Assembly: GCF_044239695.1 (NCBI RefSeq)
Contig: NZ_JBIIAW010000031.1
Coordinates: 1-28,767, forward strand
Length of the DNA stretch: 28,767 bases
Direction: 5' to 3'
Source of the DNA: Pseudolysinimonas_A sp044239695
GTDB lineage: Bacteria; Actinomycetota; Actinomycetes; Actinomycetales; Microbacteriaceae
The notes below the pieces were generated by a model. That model was given only the letters and a program-made list of their open reading frames with translations. It was not told where the DNA came from and did not search any database. The position numbers were made by a program, and so were the translations under genes. Of this stretch, positions 1 through 7,310 are shown in pieces. How positions within the stretch are numbered: the first letter of the stretch is position 1; each line of letters starts with the position of its first letter.

Positions 1-30
1 GATTCGCCCCGGGGCTCCGAAACTCTCCTC

Positions 31-495
31 GTGAGCACCTCCTCCGCGACCGCGACCGCGCACGTCGACGCGCTCCCGAGCACCGTGTTCCCGCGCCTCA
101 CCCAGCACGACGCGACGCGGTTCTACCCGAAGGCGGGGGTGCTGCCGGCAGTCGTCGAGGTGCGTCACCAGACCGGGGGCTGGGATGCGGCCGGCCAGAC
201 CCGCACGCTCGTGCTCTCCGACGGGGGCTCCGTGAAGGAGACCCTCCGGTCCGCCACCGAGCCCCTGTTCGCCTACGATCTGTCGAACTTCACCGGCGTT
301 TTCGGGGCTCTCGTCGCGGGGGCCCGGTCGGAGTGGCGCGTCGCCGCGGAGGGGGCGGGCTCGTCGATCGCCTGGACCTACGCGTTCACCGCCCAACCGG
401 GTCGCGGCCTTCTGGTCGCCGCGATCGTGCGTTTCGCTTGGGCGCCGTACATGCGCAGAGTGCTTCCGCCGATCGCCGCGTCGACGCGCGCCTGA
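31..495 (+). CDS. SRPBCC-fold (START/polyketide-cyclase-like) protein
   Basis: A 154-residue protein starting at GTG. It looks like the SRPBCC family: an N-terminal beta strand with 'HVDALPSTVF', a central sheet, and a C-terminal amphipathic helix ending near 'AWAPYMRRVLPPIAA'. The middle 'EWRVAAEGAGSSIAWTYAF' resembles the conserved beta region of MxaD/polyketide-cyclase-type lipid- or ligand-binding proteins. There is no signal peptide, so it is probably cytoplasmic. A GAAACT hexamer lies exactly six bases before the GTG, a weaker version of the leaderless layout seen elsewhere in the window. The substrate is unknown. The fold call is moderate and the ORF itself is firm. Confidence 0.7.
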   Translation: MSTSSATATAHVDALPSTVFPRLTQHDATRFYPKAGVLPAVVEVRHQTGGWDAAGQTRTLVLSDGGSVKETLRSATEPLFAYDLSNFTGVFGALVAGARSEWRVAAEGAGSSIAWTYAFTAQPGRGLLVAAIVRFAWAPYMRRVLPPIAASTRA

Positions 496-519
496 TCCTG
501 ATCGGCGCCTGATCCTTCG

Positions 520-1014
520 CTAGCCCGCCGACTCCAGAACACGCCCGCCGAACGAGTGCAGCCGGGTCTCGAGGCCCGCGACCCGGGCGGCGATGACATC
601 GGAGGTGTCCGGCATCCAGTCGTACGAGGGCGGCGCGATCCTGATGAGCAGCGAGCAGGCCAGGTCGGCGCAGATGTAGGTGCCGACCGAGTTGCCGGCG
701 CGTCCCGCGTCCCCGGCGCGGGCCGCGCTGAACATCGTGACCTGACCGGCGGGCTGCGGGGTGTTGCAGAGCGAGCAGATCGCCGACCCGGGCCGCAGTC
801 GTACCTCCGAGGCGCGCAGGGCGATCCCGACCGCATCATCCCCGCGCCAGTAGACGAGGTAGCCGCGCAGCGGAGCACCCGGGTCACGCCACCCGAGGTA
901 CTCGCGCTCCGCCCAGACGACCTCGTGCAGACCCGGGAGCGGCATCCGTTCGGCCTCGCCGGGCAGCGCATTCACCAGCGACGCGCGGATCTCCGGCTCG
1001 GTCATCGGCTTCAT
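520..1014 (-). CDS. FBP domain protein (EF-G-binding, FusB/FusC-like zinc finger)
   Basis: A 164-residue protein with a C-terminal treble-clef zinc-finger region. The paired cysteines are in 'CSLCNTPQ' and in 'CADLACS' about 40 residues later, which is the arrangement of the FBP_C domain of FusB/FusC-type proteins. In those proteins the domain binds elongation factor G and frees it from stalled ribosomes or fusidic acid. Actinobacterial members are common and have no proven role in resistance. The N-terminal half has the typical alpha-helical start 'MTEPEIRASLVNA'. TAGGCT lies eight bases before the ATG, so the mRNA may have almost no leader. It is convergent with the preceding gene, only 24 bases apart. 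Confidence 0.8.
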   Translation of the reverse strand: MKPMTEPEIRASLVNALPGEAERMPLPGLHEVVWAEREYLGWRDPGAPLRGYLVYWRGDDAVGIALRASEVRLRPGSAICSLCNTPQPAGQVTMFSAARAGDAGRAGNSVGTYICADLACSLLIRIAPPSYDWMPDTSDVIAARVAGLETRLHSFGGRVLESAG

Positions 1015-1050
1015 CGCCGACCAGCCTAGCTCCGGGGCCCTCGCGAGTCC

Positions 1051-1064
1051 GGGGGATAGCCCCC
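1051..1064 (+). other. Small GC hairpin upstream of the PspC gene
   Basis: GGGGG-ATAG-CCCCC is a perfect 5-bp stem with a 4-base loop in the short divergent region between the FBP and PspC genes. It could be an operator or a leader hairpin. No function can be assigned. Confidence 0.35.
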
Positions 1065-1100
1065 TGGCCGACGACGTTCCCGGCGCGCAGCATGGGATCC

Positions 1101-1331
1101 ATGAGTGAACTCCGTCGTCCCCGTTCCGGCCGCGTCATCGGTGGCGTCTGCGCCGCCCTCGCCACCCGCTTCGGCTGGGACGTCACCCTCGTGCGCGTCC
1201 TCGCCCTCGTGTCGCTGCTGCTCCCCGGGCCGCAACTGATCTTCTACGTGGTCGCCTGGATCGTCATCCCCGGCGAGGTCGCGACGACGCCGGTGTCGGT
1301 GTCCGCCCCGGCCGCTCCGCCGGCGGGCTGA
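1101..1331 (+). CDS. PspC domain small membrane protein
   Basis: A 76-residue PspC-domain protein. The signature 'GRVIGGVCAALATRFGWD' is followed by one transmembrane segment, 'VRVLALVSLLLPGPQLIFYV', and by 'VAWIVIPGE', all typical of the family. PspC proteins sit in the cytoplasmic membrane and act as sensors in phage-shock or envelope-stress responses in other bacteria. No pspA or pspB is seen here, so this is a stand-alone copy. ATG also occurs in frame at 1092. I prefer 1101 because the family motif starts a few residues later and GGGA lies just upstream. The tail is Pro/Ala-rich. Confidence 0.85.
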   Translation: MSELRRPRSGRVIGGVCAALATRFGWDVTLVRVLALVSLLLPGPQLIFYVVAWIVIPGEVATTPVSVSAPAAPPAG

Positions 1332-1383
1332 TCCCCAGCCGCGCTTCAGCAGCCGTACAGACGGCGACCGTATCGTCGCTCCT

Positions 1384-1971
1384 ATGGGATTCCTGGACAG
1401 GCTGTTCGGTGCGCCGGAGCAGGGCGAGGCGCCCGCTGCCTCGCGTCGTCGTCCTCCGACCGAAGACGAACGCGCGGTCGAGCGCTACCGCTATCTGCTG
1501 CGCACCGCCCCGCCCGAGACGATCGAGCAGGTGCACGCCGAAGCCTTCACCCGACTGACGGAATCGCAGCGCGCGCTGCTCTACGAAGAGCTCTCGAAGG
1601 GCTCCGGAACGGGTGAGAGACCGCTGTCGAGCGAACCGGCCACTCTCGCCCGCGCAGCGACCCGCAAGGAGTTGCGCGACCCCGGCTCGCTTGAACGCAC
1701 CCTCGGCGGCACCGGAGCTCAGAACCCCGGCGGCCCGAGCTTCGGGGCGATGGTGGGCAGTTCGCTGCTCGGCACCGTGGCCGGGTACGTCATCGGCTCG
1801 GCGCTGGTCAGCGCCTTCCTGCCGTGGGACGGCGGCGCCGGCTCCGACGCGAGTGGCGACTCCGGGTCCGACGGTGCGGGCGCGTCAGCGGATGCCGGCG
1901 GCGACTTCGGCGGAAGCGACTTCGGCGGCGGAGACTTCGGAGGCGACTTCGGCGGGGACTTCGGCTTCTAG
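1384..1971 (+). CDS. Uncharacterised protein with a membrane segment and a Gly/Asp/Phe repeat tail
   Basis: A 195-residue protein that I do not recognise as a named family. Residues 1–80 are hydrophilic and helical ('MGFLDRLFG', then a charged stretch). A Gly/Ala-rich hydrophobic segment, 'SLLGTVAGYVIGSALVSAFL', follows at about residues 125–150. The last 45 residues are low complexity: Gly/Ser/Asp/Ala, then repeated 'GGDFGG' units ending in 'GDFGF'. This resembles actinobacterial proteins with a glycine-zipper-like membrane anchor and a disordered tail. TATCGT lies seven bases before the ATG, so transcription may start at or next to the start codon. Its stop overlaps the stop of the convergent acyltransferase gene within the palindrome CTAG. 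Confidence 0.7.
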   Translation: MGFLDRLFGAPEQGEAPAASRRRPPTEDERAVERYRYLLRTAPPETIEQVHAEAFTRLTESQRALLYEELSKGSGTGERPLSSEPATLARAATRKELRDPGSLERTLGGTGAQNPGGPSFGAMVGSSLLGTVAGYVIGSALVSAFLPWDGGAGSDASGDSGSDGAGASADAGGDFGGSDFGGGDFGGDFGGDFGF

Positions 1972-3269
1972 GTCTCGACGCGCGTGCGCCGCGCGCGCTC
2001 GGTCAGGGTCCCGCGTCGCGAGGGCCACCGGCCGAGCAGGAGGATCGCGACGCCGAACGCCGCCGCCCCGGCGATCGCCAGCCACAGGTCGAGGAAGTAC
2101 TCGATCACGAGGAACGGCGGCACGAAGGTCAGCACCGCCGCGAGCGCGACGACTTCGTTCGGCGGCGTCGGTCCGAGTTCCCGCGGCTGCTCCCAGCGGG
2201 CGACGAGGAACGACAGGGCGAACAGCAGCCCGAGCACGAGCACGTAGACCAGGATGCGGGACCACCACCACGCGGGCGACGCCGGCTCGGGGCTCGCCCC
2301 GGGGATGAGCAGCCCGAGCCCTGCGACGATGATGATCACCGGCAGGTGCCACAGGTAGATCGTCATCAGCCGGCTGCCGACCAGGAACACGACGGCGCGG
2401 GCCGGGTGCGTCGACATGAGCTTCGCGAGCGCGGGGCGCAGCAGGCGCAGCACGCACGCCTGCGCGAGCCCGAGCAGCACGAGGGGGAGCGTCGGCGGGT
2501 TGAGGTTGGTGAGCATGTCGACGTCGTAGGGGCCCACGGAGGTCAGCGGGACGAGTGCGGCGGTGCAGGCCGCGGCGATGAGCACGAGCTGCCACCAGGC
2601 GCGGCGAGCGAACCAGCCGTCGGCGTACCAGAAGCCGATCTGCTGCACGAGCAGCCAGACGAAGAACATGTTGAGATACCCGACCTGCGGGACGCCCGAC
2701 GCGTAGCGCGCGGCATCAACCACGATCACCCCGAGCAGCAGCACGCCGAGGGTCGCGCGCGGCGCGCGGGCGTGCAGTCGCGCCATCACCGGCACGAGGG
2801 ACTGGCAGAGGCAGTAGGCGGCGATGAACCACAGCGGAGAGCCGGCGCCCTCGACGACCGTCCCGACCAGTTCGGGCGCGATCGCGAGCAGCGTCGCGCC
2901 GCCGATGACGACGACGTAGAACAGGAACAGCGGCAGCGACGGCTGCGCCAGGCGCAGGACGCGGGTCTTCACGTAGTCCGCGGCGGTGCCGCCGCGGCGC
3001 ACGTTGCTGCGCCAGGCGGTCAGGCTCGCGAACCCGCCGACCACGAAGAACAACGGCATGATCTGCCCGAACCAGGTCGCCAACGCGAACCATGGCTGCT
3101 CCTCGAGGGGGCGCGAGATCACCAGGGCGCCGTCGGCATCCCGGCCCACCCCGATGAAGAGCAGGTGGATGACGACCACCAGCAGCACGCAGAAGACGCG
3201 CGCGAGGTCGAGGGTCAGGTCGCGCTTCGACAGGTCGAGCGAGGAGATGGCGGAAGACGGCGTCGTCAC
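1968..3269 (-). CDS. Acyltransferase family 3 integral membrane protein
   Basis: A 433-residue polytopic membrane protein with about ten or more hydrophobic segments. It opens with 'LDLARVFCVLLVVVIHLLF', where the R and the H fit the conserved catalytic/signature positions of acyltransferase-3 (OafA/WecH-type) enzymes. A later 'MPLFFVVGGFASLTAW' matches the second conserved block. Members O-acylate cell-surface sugars, peptidoglycan or lipids. The acceptor here is unknown. The start is GTG, with TAGAGT exactly six bases upstream, which predicts a leaderless mRNA. It is a single gene, convergent with the Gly/Asp-tail gene. Confidence 0.9.
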   Translation of the reverse strand: MTTPSSAISSLDLSKRDLTLDLARVFCVLLVVVIHLLFIGVGRDADGALVISRPLEEQPWFALATWFGQIMPLFFVVGGFASLTAWRSNVRRGGTAADYVKTRVLRLAQPSLPLFLFYVVVIGGATLLAIAPELVGTVVEGAGSPLWFIAAYCLCQSLVPVMARLHARAPRATLGVLLLGVIVVDAARYASGVPQVGYLNMFFVWLLVQQIGFWYADGWFARRAWWQLVLIAAACTAALVPLTSVGPYDVDMLTNLNPPTLPLVLLGLAQACVLRLLRPALAKLMSTHPARAVVFLVGSRLMTIYLWHLPVIIIVAGLGLLIPGASPEPASPAWWWSRILVYVLVLGLLFALSFLVARWEQPRELGPTPPNEVVALAAVLTFVPPFLVIEYFLDLWLAIAGAAAFGVAILLLGRWPSRRGTLTERARRTRVET

Positions 3270-3275
3270 CCGCTC

Positions 3276-3281
3276 ACTCTA
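3276..3281 (-). promoter_or_regulatory. -10 element (TAGAGT), leaderless
   Basis: TAGAGT lies exactly six bases before the GTG of the acyltransferase gene, placing transcription initiation at or beside the start codon. Confidence 0.6.
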
Positions 3282-3295
3282 GAGCCGAGCAGACC

Positions 3296-3481
3296 TCACG
3301 CCGCGAGCAGCAGTCGCGCGGCGTCCATGATGTCGTGCGACTGACCGACCTCGACCGACGTGTTGTACACGGTGCCGCGCAGGCAGACGAAGACCGCCCC
3401 CGCCTCGACGATGTAGCCGGCCGTCTCGCCGTCGGCCGCGACCCGGTAGACGCCATCGATCGCGGTGGTCACTTCGAGCAT
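3296..3481 (-). CDS. Small uncharacterised protein (61 aa)
   Basis: A 61-residue protein, unrecognised by name. It begins 'MLEVTTAIDGVYRVAADG' and continues 'TAGYIVEAGAVFVCLRG', ending in an Ala/Leu-rich helix 'DIMDAARLLLAA'. The layout is a short beta-sheet followed by one helix. It is like the proteins at 15613–15849 and 24278–24487, suggesting a small shared fold of about 60–75 residues. A purine-rich stretch with AGAGG touches the ATG and GAAGGG lies further upstream. No TANNNT sits at the leaderless distance. It is transcribed towards the acyltransferase gene with a gap of 26 bases, so co-transcription is possible. Confidence 0.6.
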   Translation of the reverse strand: MLEVTTAIDGVYRVAADGETAGYIVEAGAVFVCLRGTVYNTSVEVGQSHDIMDAARLLLAA

Positions 3482-3767
3482 CCTCTGCCGCCCTTCATCG
3501 TCGTCAGCTTCGGGCTGATCTCATTCGAGCACCCCGACGCGACCCCTACCAGGGCTTGACCCGAGCGTTCACCCAGGTTTAAGGCTCTGCGGGGTTTGCC
3601 AGGCTTCTGCCACGACTCGTCCAGAAAGACCCCGCACCATGGTCGAGGCCTTCCCGCCCCGCCTCGCGCCGGGATGTGCCCGCGCCACCTGACCCGGACT
3701 TCGATCCGGGGTGGCATGCCCACCCAACCCGGGGTGGTGCTCGACCCGGAAGTCGCTCGTCAGTTCT
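3482..3767 (+). promoter_or_regulatory. Leader/promoter region of the M23 peptidase gene
   Basis: No convincing gene is seen in these 286 bases. A possible promoter is TTGACC at 3556–3561 with TAAGGC at 3580–3585 (18-base spacer). If used, it would give a leader of about 175 bases. The leader contains CCCGG…CCGGG and GGGTGG…CCACCC inverted repeats between about 3690 and 3725. The 9-base repeat CCGGGGTGG also occurs twice, near 3706 and 3730. Function unknown. Confidence 0.4.
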
Positions 3768-4403
3768 ATGAACATCCTTCTTCGCCGTGCACTCACGGTT
3801 TCGGTGGCAGGCGTGTGCCTGACCGCTCTCGGAACCCTCACCATTCCCGCGGCCGTCGCCGCGATCGAACTGGCCCAGGTCGACGCCAGCGCGCAGTCGT
3901 TCCAGCTCTCCACCAACTGGGCGAAGGCCGCCGAAGTGCTCGAGCCCGAGCGCGACGAGTTCGACGTCACCGAGTTCACGCTCGTGCAGTGGCCGGTCGG
4001 AGCGGGCACCTCGATCTCGTCCTACTTCGGCTACCGCTCGTGCGAAGGCTGCTCCAGCTTCCACACCGGCATCGACTTCACCCCGGGTGCCGGGACGCCG
4101 ATCGAGGCTGTCGCCGACGGCGTCGTCGTCTCCTCCCCGGTCGCCGACGGCTCCTGGGGCGTGCACGTCACGATCGAGCACGACATCGACGGATCGATCT
4201 ACCGCACCTCCTACGCCCACCTGCAGACCGGCTCGATGTCGCTCCAGATGGGCGACACGGTCGAGCGCGGTCAGGTCATCGGACGCGTCGGCAGTACCGG
4301 GCAGAGCAACGGCGCCCACCTGCATTTCACGGTCCAGACCGCGGACGGGGCGTTCATCAACCCGCTGCCGTGGATGACCAGCCACGTCAACATCCTCGAC
4401 TGA
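3768..4403 (+). CDS. Secreted M23 (LytM-type) peptidase
   Basis: A 211-residue exported zinc peptidase of family M23. Residues 1–32 form a signal peptide: 'MNILLRRALT', then a hydrophobic core, then an 'AVAA' cleavage region. The peptidase domain covers about residues 75–200. 'FHTGID' gives zinc ligands H99 and D103, 'SYAHLQ' gives H151, and 'NGAHLHF' gives H184 and H186, so the full LytM active-site set is present. M23 enzymes cut peptide cross-links in peptidoglycan. This one may act in wall remodelling or activate another hydrolase. GTG at 3711 is in frame but would put 19 non-hydrophobic residues before the signal peptide, so I chose ATG 3768. No strong Shine-Dalgarno sequence is seen. 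Confidence 0.9.
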   Translation: MNILLRRALTVSVAGVCLTALGTLTIPAAVAAIELAQVDASAQSFQLSTNWAKAAEVLEPERDEFDVTEFTLVQWPVGAGTSISSYFGYRSCEGCSSFHTGIDFTPGAGTPIEAVADGVVVSSPVADGSWGVHVTIEHDIDGSIYRTSYAHLQTGSMSLQMGDTVERGQVIGRVGSTGQSNGAHLHFTVQTADGAFINPLPWMTSHVNILD

Positions 4404-4421
4404 CCCCGCGGGGCGCGCCGC

Positions 4422-4427
4422 TAGCCT
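4422..4427 (+). promoter_or_regulatory. -10 element (TAGCCT), leaderless
   Basis: TAGCCT ends six bases before the GTG of the GNAT gene. This fits a leaderless transcript and fixes that start. Confidence 0.6.
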
Positions 4428-4433
4428 GAAACG

Positions 4434-4925
4434 GTGCCCGTGATCCTGCGCCCCTACGTCTCCGCCGACCTCGAGGCGCTCGTCGCGATCAACGACGCCG
4501 CCACCCCGGCGGTGCCCATCACGCCGGCCGCCGAACTCGCCGAACTGATCGGGTCGAGTCGGCTCACGCTCGTGGCCGACGACGGGGCGGTCGCGGGCTT
4601 CGTCGTCGCGCTCGCCCCGGGCCTGCCCTACGCGAGCGAGAACTACACCTGGTTCAGCGCCCGCTCGAGCGACTTCCTCTACGTCGACCGGATCGTGCTC
4701 GCCCCGCGCCTGCAGGGGCAGGGCGTCGGGCCGCGGCTGTACGCGGCCGTCGAGGAGGCGGCCCGCGCCGACGGGGCGACCGAGATCACCTGCGAGGTGA
4801 ACGTGCGCCCGCCGAACCCGGGATCGCTCGCCTTCCACGCGCGCCTCGGATTCGTCGAGGTCGGTCGGCAGCAGACGAAGGGCGGCGCGAACGAGGTCGC
4901 TCTGCTCGCCATGCCCGTGGCATAG
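4434..4925 (+). CDS. GNAT-family N-acetyltransferase
   Basis: A 163-residue GNAT acetyltransferase. The acetyl-CoA-binding motif A is visible as 'VDRIVLAPRLQGQGVGPRLY' at about residues 83–102 (R/Q-x-x-G-x-G/A form). Motif B follows with 'NPGSLAFHARLGFVEVGRQ', where 'FHARLGF' is the usual strand-helix signature. It transfers an acetyl group from acetyl-CoA to an amine. The substrate cannot be deduced. The family is cytoplasmic and has no signal peptide. The GTG start is supported by TAGCCT six bases upstream. The stop codon lies inside the -10 element of the next gene. Confidence 0.9.
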   Translation: MPVILRPYVSADLEALVAINDAATPAVPITPAAELAELIGSSRLTLVADDGAVAGFVVALAPGLPYASENYTWFSARSSDFLYVDRIVLAPRLQGQGVGPRLYAAVEEAARADGATEITCEVNVRPPNPGSLAFHARLGFVEVGRQQTKGGANEVALLAMPVA

Positions 4926-4928
4926 GGT
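4923..4928 (+). promoter_or_regulatory. -10 element (TAGGGT), leaderless
   Basis: TAGGGT lies six bases before the ATG of the glycosyltransferase gene. Its first three bases are the TAG stop codon of the GNAT gene. Confidence 0.6.
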
Positions 4929-4934
4929 GGCGAA

Positions 4935-5786
4935 ATGACCGGCGGACCGACCCTTTCGATCGTCATCCCCGCCTACAACGAGGAGCGCACGATCCGCGCG
5001 TGCGTCGTCGCCGCCATCGAGCAGACGGTCGCCGCCGACGAGATCATCGTCGTCAACAACAAGTCGACCGACTCGACCGCGAAGATGCTGAAGGCGCTGA
5101 AGACGGAGTTCCCGGATGCGCCCCTGGTCATCGTCGACCAGAACGACGAACAGGGCATCACCGCCACCCGCAACGCCGGGTTCAACGCGGCAACGGGTGA
5201 GGTCATCGGACGCATCGACGCCGACTCGATCCTCGAGCCCGAGTGGGTCGCCGAAGTGAAGGAGCTGTTCGTCGACCCGACCGTCGGCGCCGCGACCGGT
5301 CCGATGATCTACTACGACATGCCGCTGAGACGGTGGGGTGCGCGCGCGGACGACAACATGCGCCGGGCGCTGCTGAAGCTCACGAAGGAATACCACTTCG
5401 TGTTCGGCAGCAACATGGCGATCCGGTCGAGCGCGTGGCGCGATGTGCGCGACTACGTCTGCAACGACGCCGACAAGGAGATGCACGAAGACGTCGACCT
5501 CGGCATCCATCTCTTCGATCGCGGCCACAAGATCGTCTACGGCCCGAAGATGGTGTCGGGGATGTCGGCCCGCCGCCTCGACGCGAACCCCAAGGACTAC
5601 CTGCGGTACGTGCGCCGGTGGGAGAAGACCTACGACCACCACAAGATCCTCAACCCCGCGTTGCGGGCGCCGATGGTGGTGTTCTCGGCGATCTACCCGG
5701 TCGGGAAGCTGATGCGGCAGCAGCACCTCAAACAGATGGAGAAGGACGGCATCGAAGGGGTCGGCCCCTCCGCCTGGTCGGGCTGA
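4935..5786 (+). CDS. Family 2 glycosyltransferase
   Basis: A 283-residue GT-A-fold glycosyltransferase of family 2. The N-terminus 'LSIVIPAYNEERTI' is the standard nucleotide-sugar entry motif. 'VIGRIDADS' at about residues 90–98 gives the DxD metal-binding residues D95 and D97, and 'MHEDVDLGIHL' gives the ED acceptor-site motif. The C-terminal 60 residues are Arg/Lys-rich with a hydrophobic stretch 'MVVFSAIYPVGKLM', compatible with membrane association. Such enzymes transfer a sugar to a lipid, polysaccharide or wall polymer. The donor and acceptor are unknown. The neighbouring polysaccharide deacetylase, convergent and six bases away, fits an envelope-glycan setting but is not proof of a shared pathway. 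Confidence 0.92.
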   Translation: MTGGPTLSIVIPAYNEERTIRACVVAAIEQTVAADEIIVVNNKSTDSTAKMLKALKTEFPDAPLVIVDQNDEQGITATRNAGFNAATGEVIGRIDADSILEPEWVAEVKELFVDPTVGAATGPMIYYDMPLRRWGARADDNMRRALLKLTKEYHFVFGSNMAIRSSAWRDVRDYVCNDADKEMHEDVDLGIHLFDRGHKIVYGPKMVSGMSARRLDANPKDYLRYVRRWEKTYDHHKILNPALRAPMVVFSAIYPVGKLMRQQHLKQMEKDGIEGVGPSAWSG

Positions 5787-5792
5787 GGCCGG

Positions 5793-6623
5793 TTAGCGCG
5801 CGAAGAGGTCGTCGAGGGTGATCGGCTGCAGACCCCGATCCCGGATGGTGGTGGCGATCTCGTCGAAGTGGTTCAGCACCGTCGCGACGTTCGCGTGCCC
5901 GATCACGATGTGCTGCGGCAGGAACCAGCGGTCGATCAGCATCGACATGTCGGCGTCGGAGATCGGACCCGAATCGCCGACCGACCCGTACCAGTGCACG
6001 GCCTGCGGGTAGCCGACCGACCGAGCAGCGGCGAGTACGCGCCCGTCGTAGGTGCCGTACGGCGGACGGAAGTAGGGGGCGGCCTCGACTCCGAACGTGG
6101 CGCGGATGAAGTCGCCGCAGCGCTCGAGCTCCTCACGGATGCGCCCGTCGCCGACGGTCAGCAGGTCGGGGTGCGAGTAGGTGTGGTTGGCCATCTGGAT
6201 CTGACCCGACTCGACCATCGGACGCAGCGCGTCGGCATGTTCGGTCCACGATCGGTACTGCGCGGTGACGAAGAACGTCAGGCGCATGCCGGACCGTCGC
6301 GCGAACTCCGCGTAGGCCCCGACCACCTCGCTCGATGCCCCGTCGTCGATCGTGAAGGCGACGAGGTCGCCGTCGCCGGGCAGCCCATGGATCGCCCCGC
6401 CAGGGATCGGGATGCGGTCGAGCTGCGGTTTCGGGAAGTACGGCGGCAGCGGCGTCGGGGCTTCGACCATGTGCGGGACGGGTCGTGGATGGGCGACCGC
6501 CCGCGGGACTCTCGGCGGCTCCGGGACAGAGGCCAGGGCCACTCCGCTCTCGACGGCGGCCGCACCGACGCCGAGCCCGAGCGCGCTCAGTCCGAGCGCG
6601 CGCAACACTGTTCTGCGGTTCAC
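5793..6623 (-). CDS. Tat-exported polysaccharide deacetylase (NodB-type)
   Basis: A 276-residue carbohydrate esterase family 4 protein. 'VAFTIDDG' at about residues 88–95 gives the DD pair (D93, D94), 'ANHTYSH' gives metal ligands H147 and H151, and 'FRPPYG' (185–190) is the third catalytic motif. The late 'VIGHAN' stands where most members have an L-H pair. The N-terminus 'MNRRTVLRALG' followed by a hydrophobic stretch looks like a twin-arginine signal, so the enzyme should act outside the membrane on acetylated glycan. A longer frame opens 18 codons upstream, but GTG 6623 has GAAGAAGG just before it and starts the signal peptide. Confidence 0.9.
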   Translation of the reverse strand: MNRRTVLRALGLSALGLGVGAAAVESGVALASVPEPPRVPRAVAHPRPVPHMVEAPTPLPPYFPKPQLDRIPIPGGAIHGLPGDGDLVAFTIDDGASSEVVGAYAEFARRSGMRLTFFVTAQYRSWTEHADALRPMVESGQIQMANHTYSHPDLLTVGDGRIREELERCGDFIRATFGVEAAPYFRPPYGTYDGRVLAAARSVGYPQAVHWYGSVGDSGPISDADMSMLIDRWFLPQHIVIGHANVATVLNHFDEIATTIRDRGLQPITLDDLFAR

Positions 6624-6722
6624 GGGACCTTCTTCGGGTGAAGGGTGTGGACGGGCCGCGGCGTCGCGGACGACCACACTGTAGACCTGACGAAGGCTCG
6701 AGGCCAGCCTCGAACCCGGCGG

Positions 6723-6869
6723 TCAGGCCTCGCCGAATCGGGTGAGGAACGAGCCGAACACGACGACGGCGCCGATCACGATCGCGACGATCACGATCAG
6801 GGCGACGACGAAGGCGAACACCCGCACGCGCACCTCGCGGTCATCGGTCGACAACGGCCGGCGCGGCAC
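6723..6869 (-). CDS. 48-aa single-pass membrane protein
   Basis: A 48-residue ORF starting at GTG. It has a charged N-terminus 'RRPLSTDDREVRVR', one strongly hydrophobic segment of about 22 residues (Val/Ile/Ala/Phe-rich) and the tail 'FLTRFGEA'. Its start codon directly follows the TGA stop of the upstream broken EXPERA gene (TGAGTG), a translational-coupling layout. This argues the two were one transcription unit. It is not a recognised family. The topology (charged N-terminus inside or outside) is undecided. The strong hydrophobic bias of the in-frame reading supports it as a real gene. Confidence 0.65.
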   Translation of the reverse strand: MPRRPLSTDDREVRVRVFAFVVALIVIVAIVIGAVVVFGSFLTRFGEA

Positions 6870-7273
6870 TCAGAACGTCCTCGTGAAGGGGAGCGGCTTC
6901 CGCATCCGAACGAGGAGAAGCAGGGGAACCAGAACGTAGGGCAGGTTGAACGCGAGGAACTTGACCGGGTTCTGCGTCTGGAACTCCGGCTCGCCGAAGA
7001 ACTCGACGCCGAACACGATGATGCCCGTGACGCCGGCGATCATCGTCGCGTAGATGACGGCGGGCAGCTGGATGCGGTGCCAGCCCCGGATCAGCGATGG
7101 CACGAGCACGAGGTAGAACGCGAGGTAGACGAACGCGGAGAGCCCGGTGACGATCCGCATCCACACCGGCGGGTGCATGAACAGAAGATCGAGAACATCA
7201 CCGCGAAGAAGATGTCGATCGGGCGCTCGCGCACGGGGAGGTTCGCCGCGGTGCGAACGGTCGTCGACGTCAC
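6870..7273 (-). pseudogene. EXPERA/DUF2781-family membrane protein, internally deleted and frameshifted
   Basis: Two frames together give the two ends of an EXPERA-type (TMEM97/emopamil-binding-like) membrane protein. The 5' part (GTG 7273 to about 7184) reads '…RERPIDIFFAVMFSIF', the start of the first membrane helix. The 3' part, in another frame from about 7184 to 6870, reads 'LFMHPPVWMRIVTGLSAF' and the remaining helices down to 'MRKPLPFTRTF'. In family members these blocks are separated by roughly 50–60 residues (rest of helix 1, loop, helix 2). Here they meet directly and out of frame at about 7184, so a deletion not divisible by three is likely. The 102-residue 3' part could still be translated from ATG 7178. 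TAAGCT lies seven bases before the GTG. Confidence 0.75.
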
Positions 7274-7303
7274 GCCCGAAAGCTTAGGGGCGGCGAGGGT
7301 TGC

Positions 7304-7309
7304 TAGGCT
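7304..7309 (+). promoter_or_regulatory. Probable -10 element of the thiamine operon (TAGGCT)
   Basis: TAGGCT lies just before the TPP aptamer. Initiation would fall at about 7316–7318, so the RNA would begin almost at the aptamer. It is divergent from the EXPERA-family promoter at 7281–7286. Confidence 0.5.
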
Positions 7310-7310
7310 T

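Noticed and set aside
3579..5726. Long open frame on the minus strand opposite the M23, GNAT and glycosyltransferase genes
   Set aside because: It is rich in Arg/Asp/His/Val with no family signature and lies fully opposite three recognisable genes. This is the usual antisense shadow in very GC-rich DNA.
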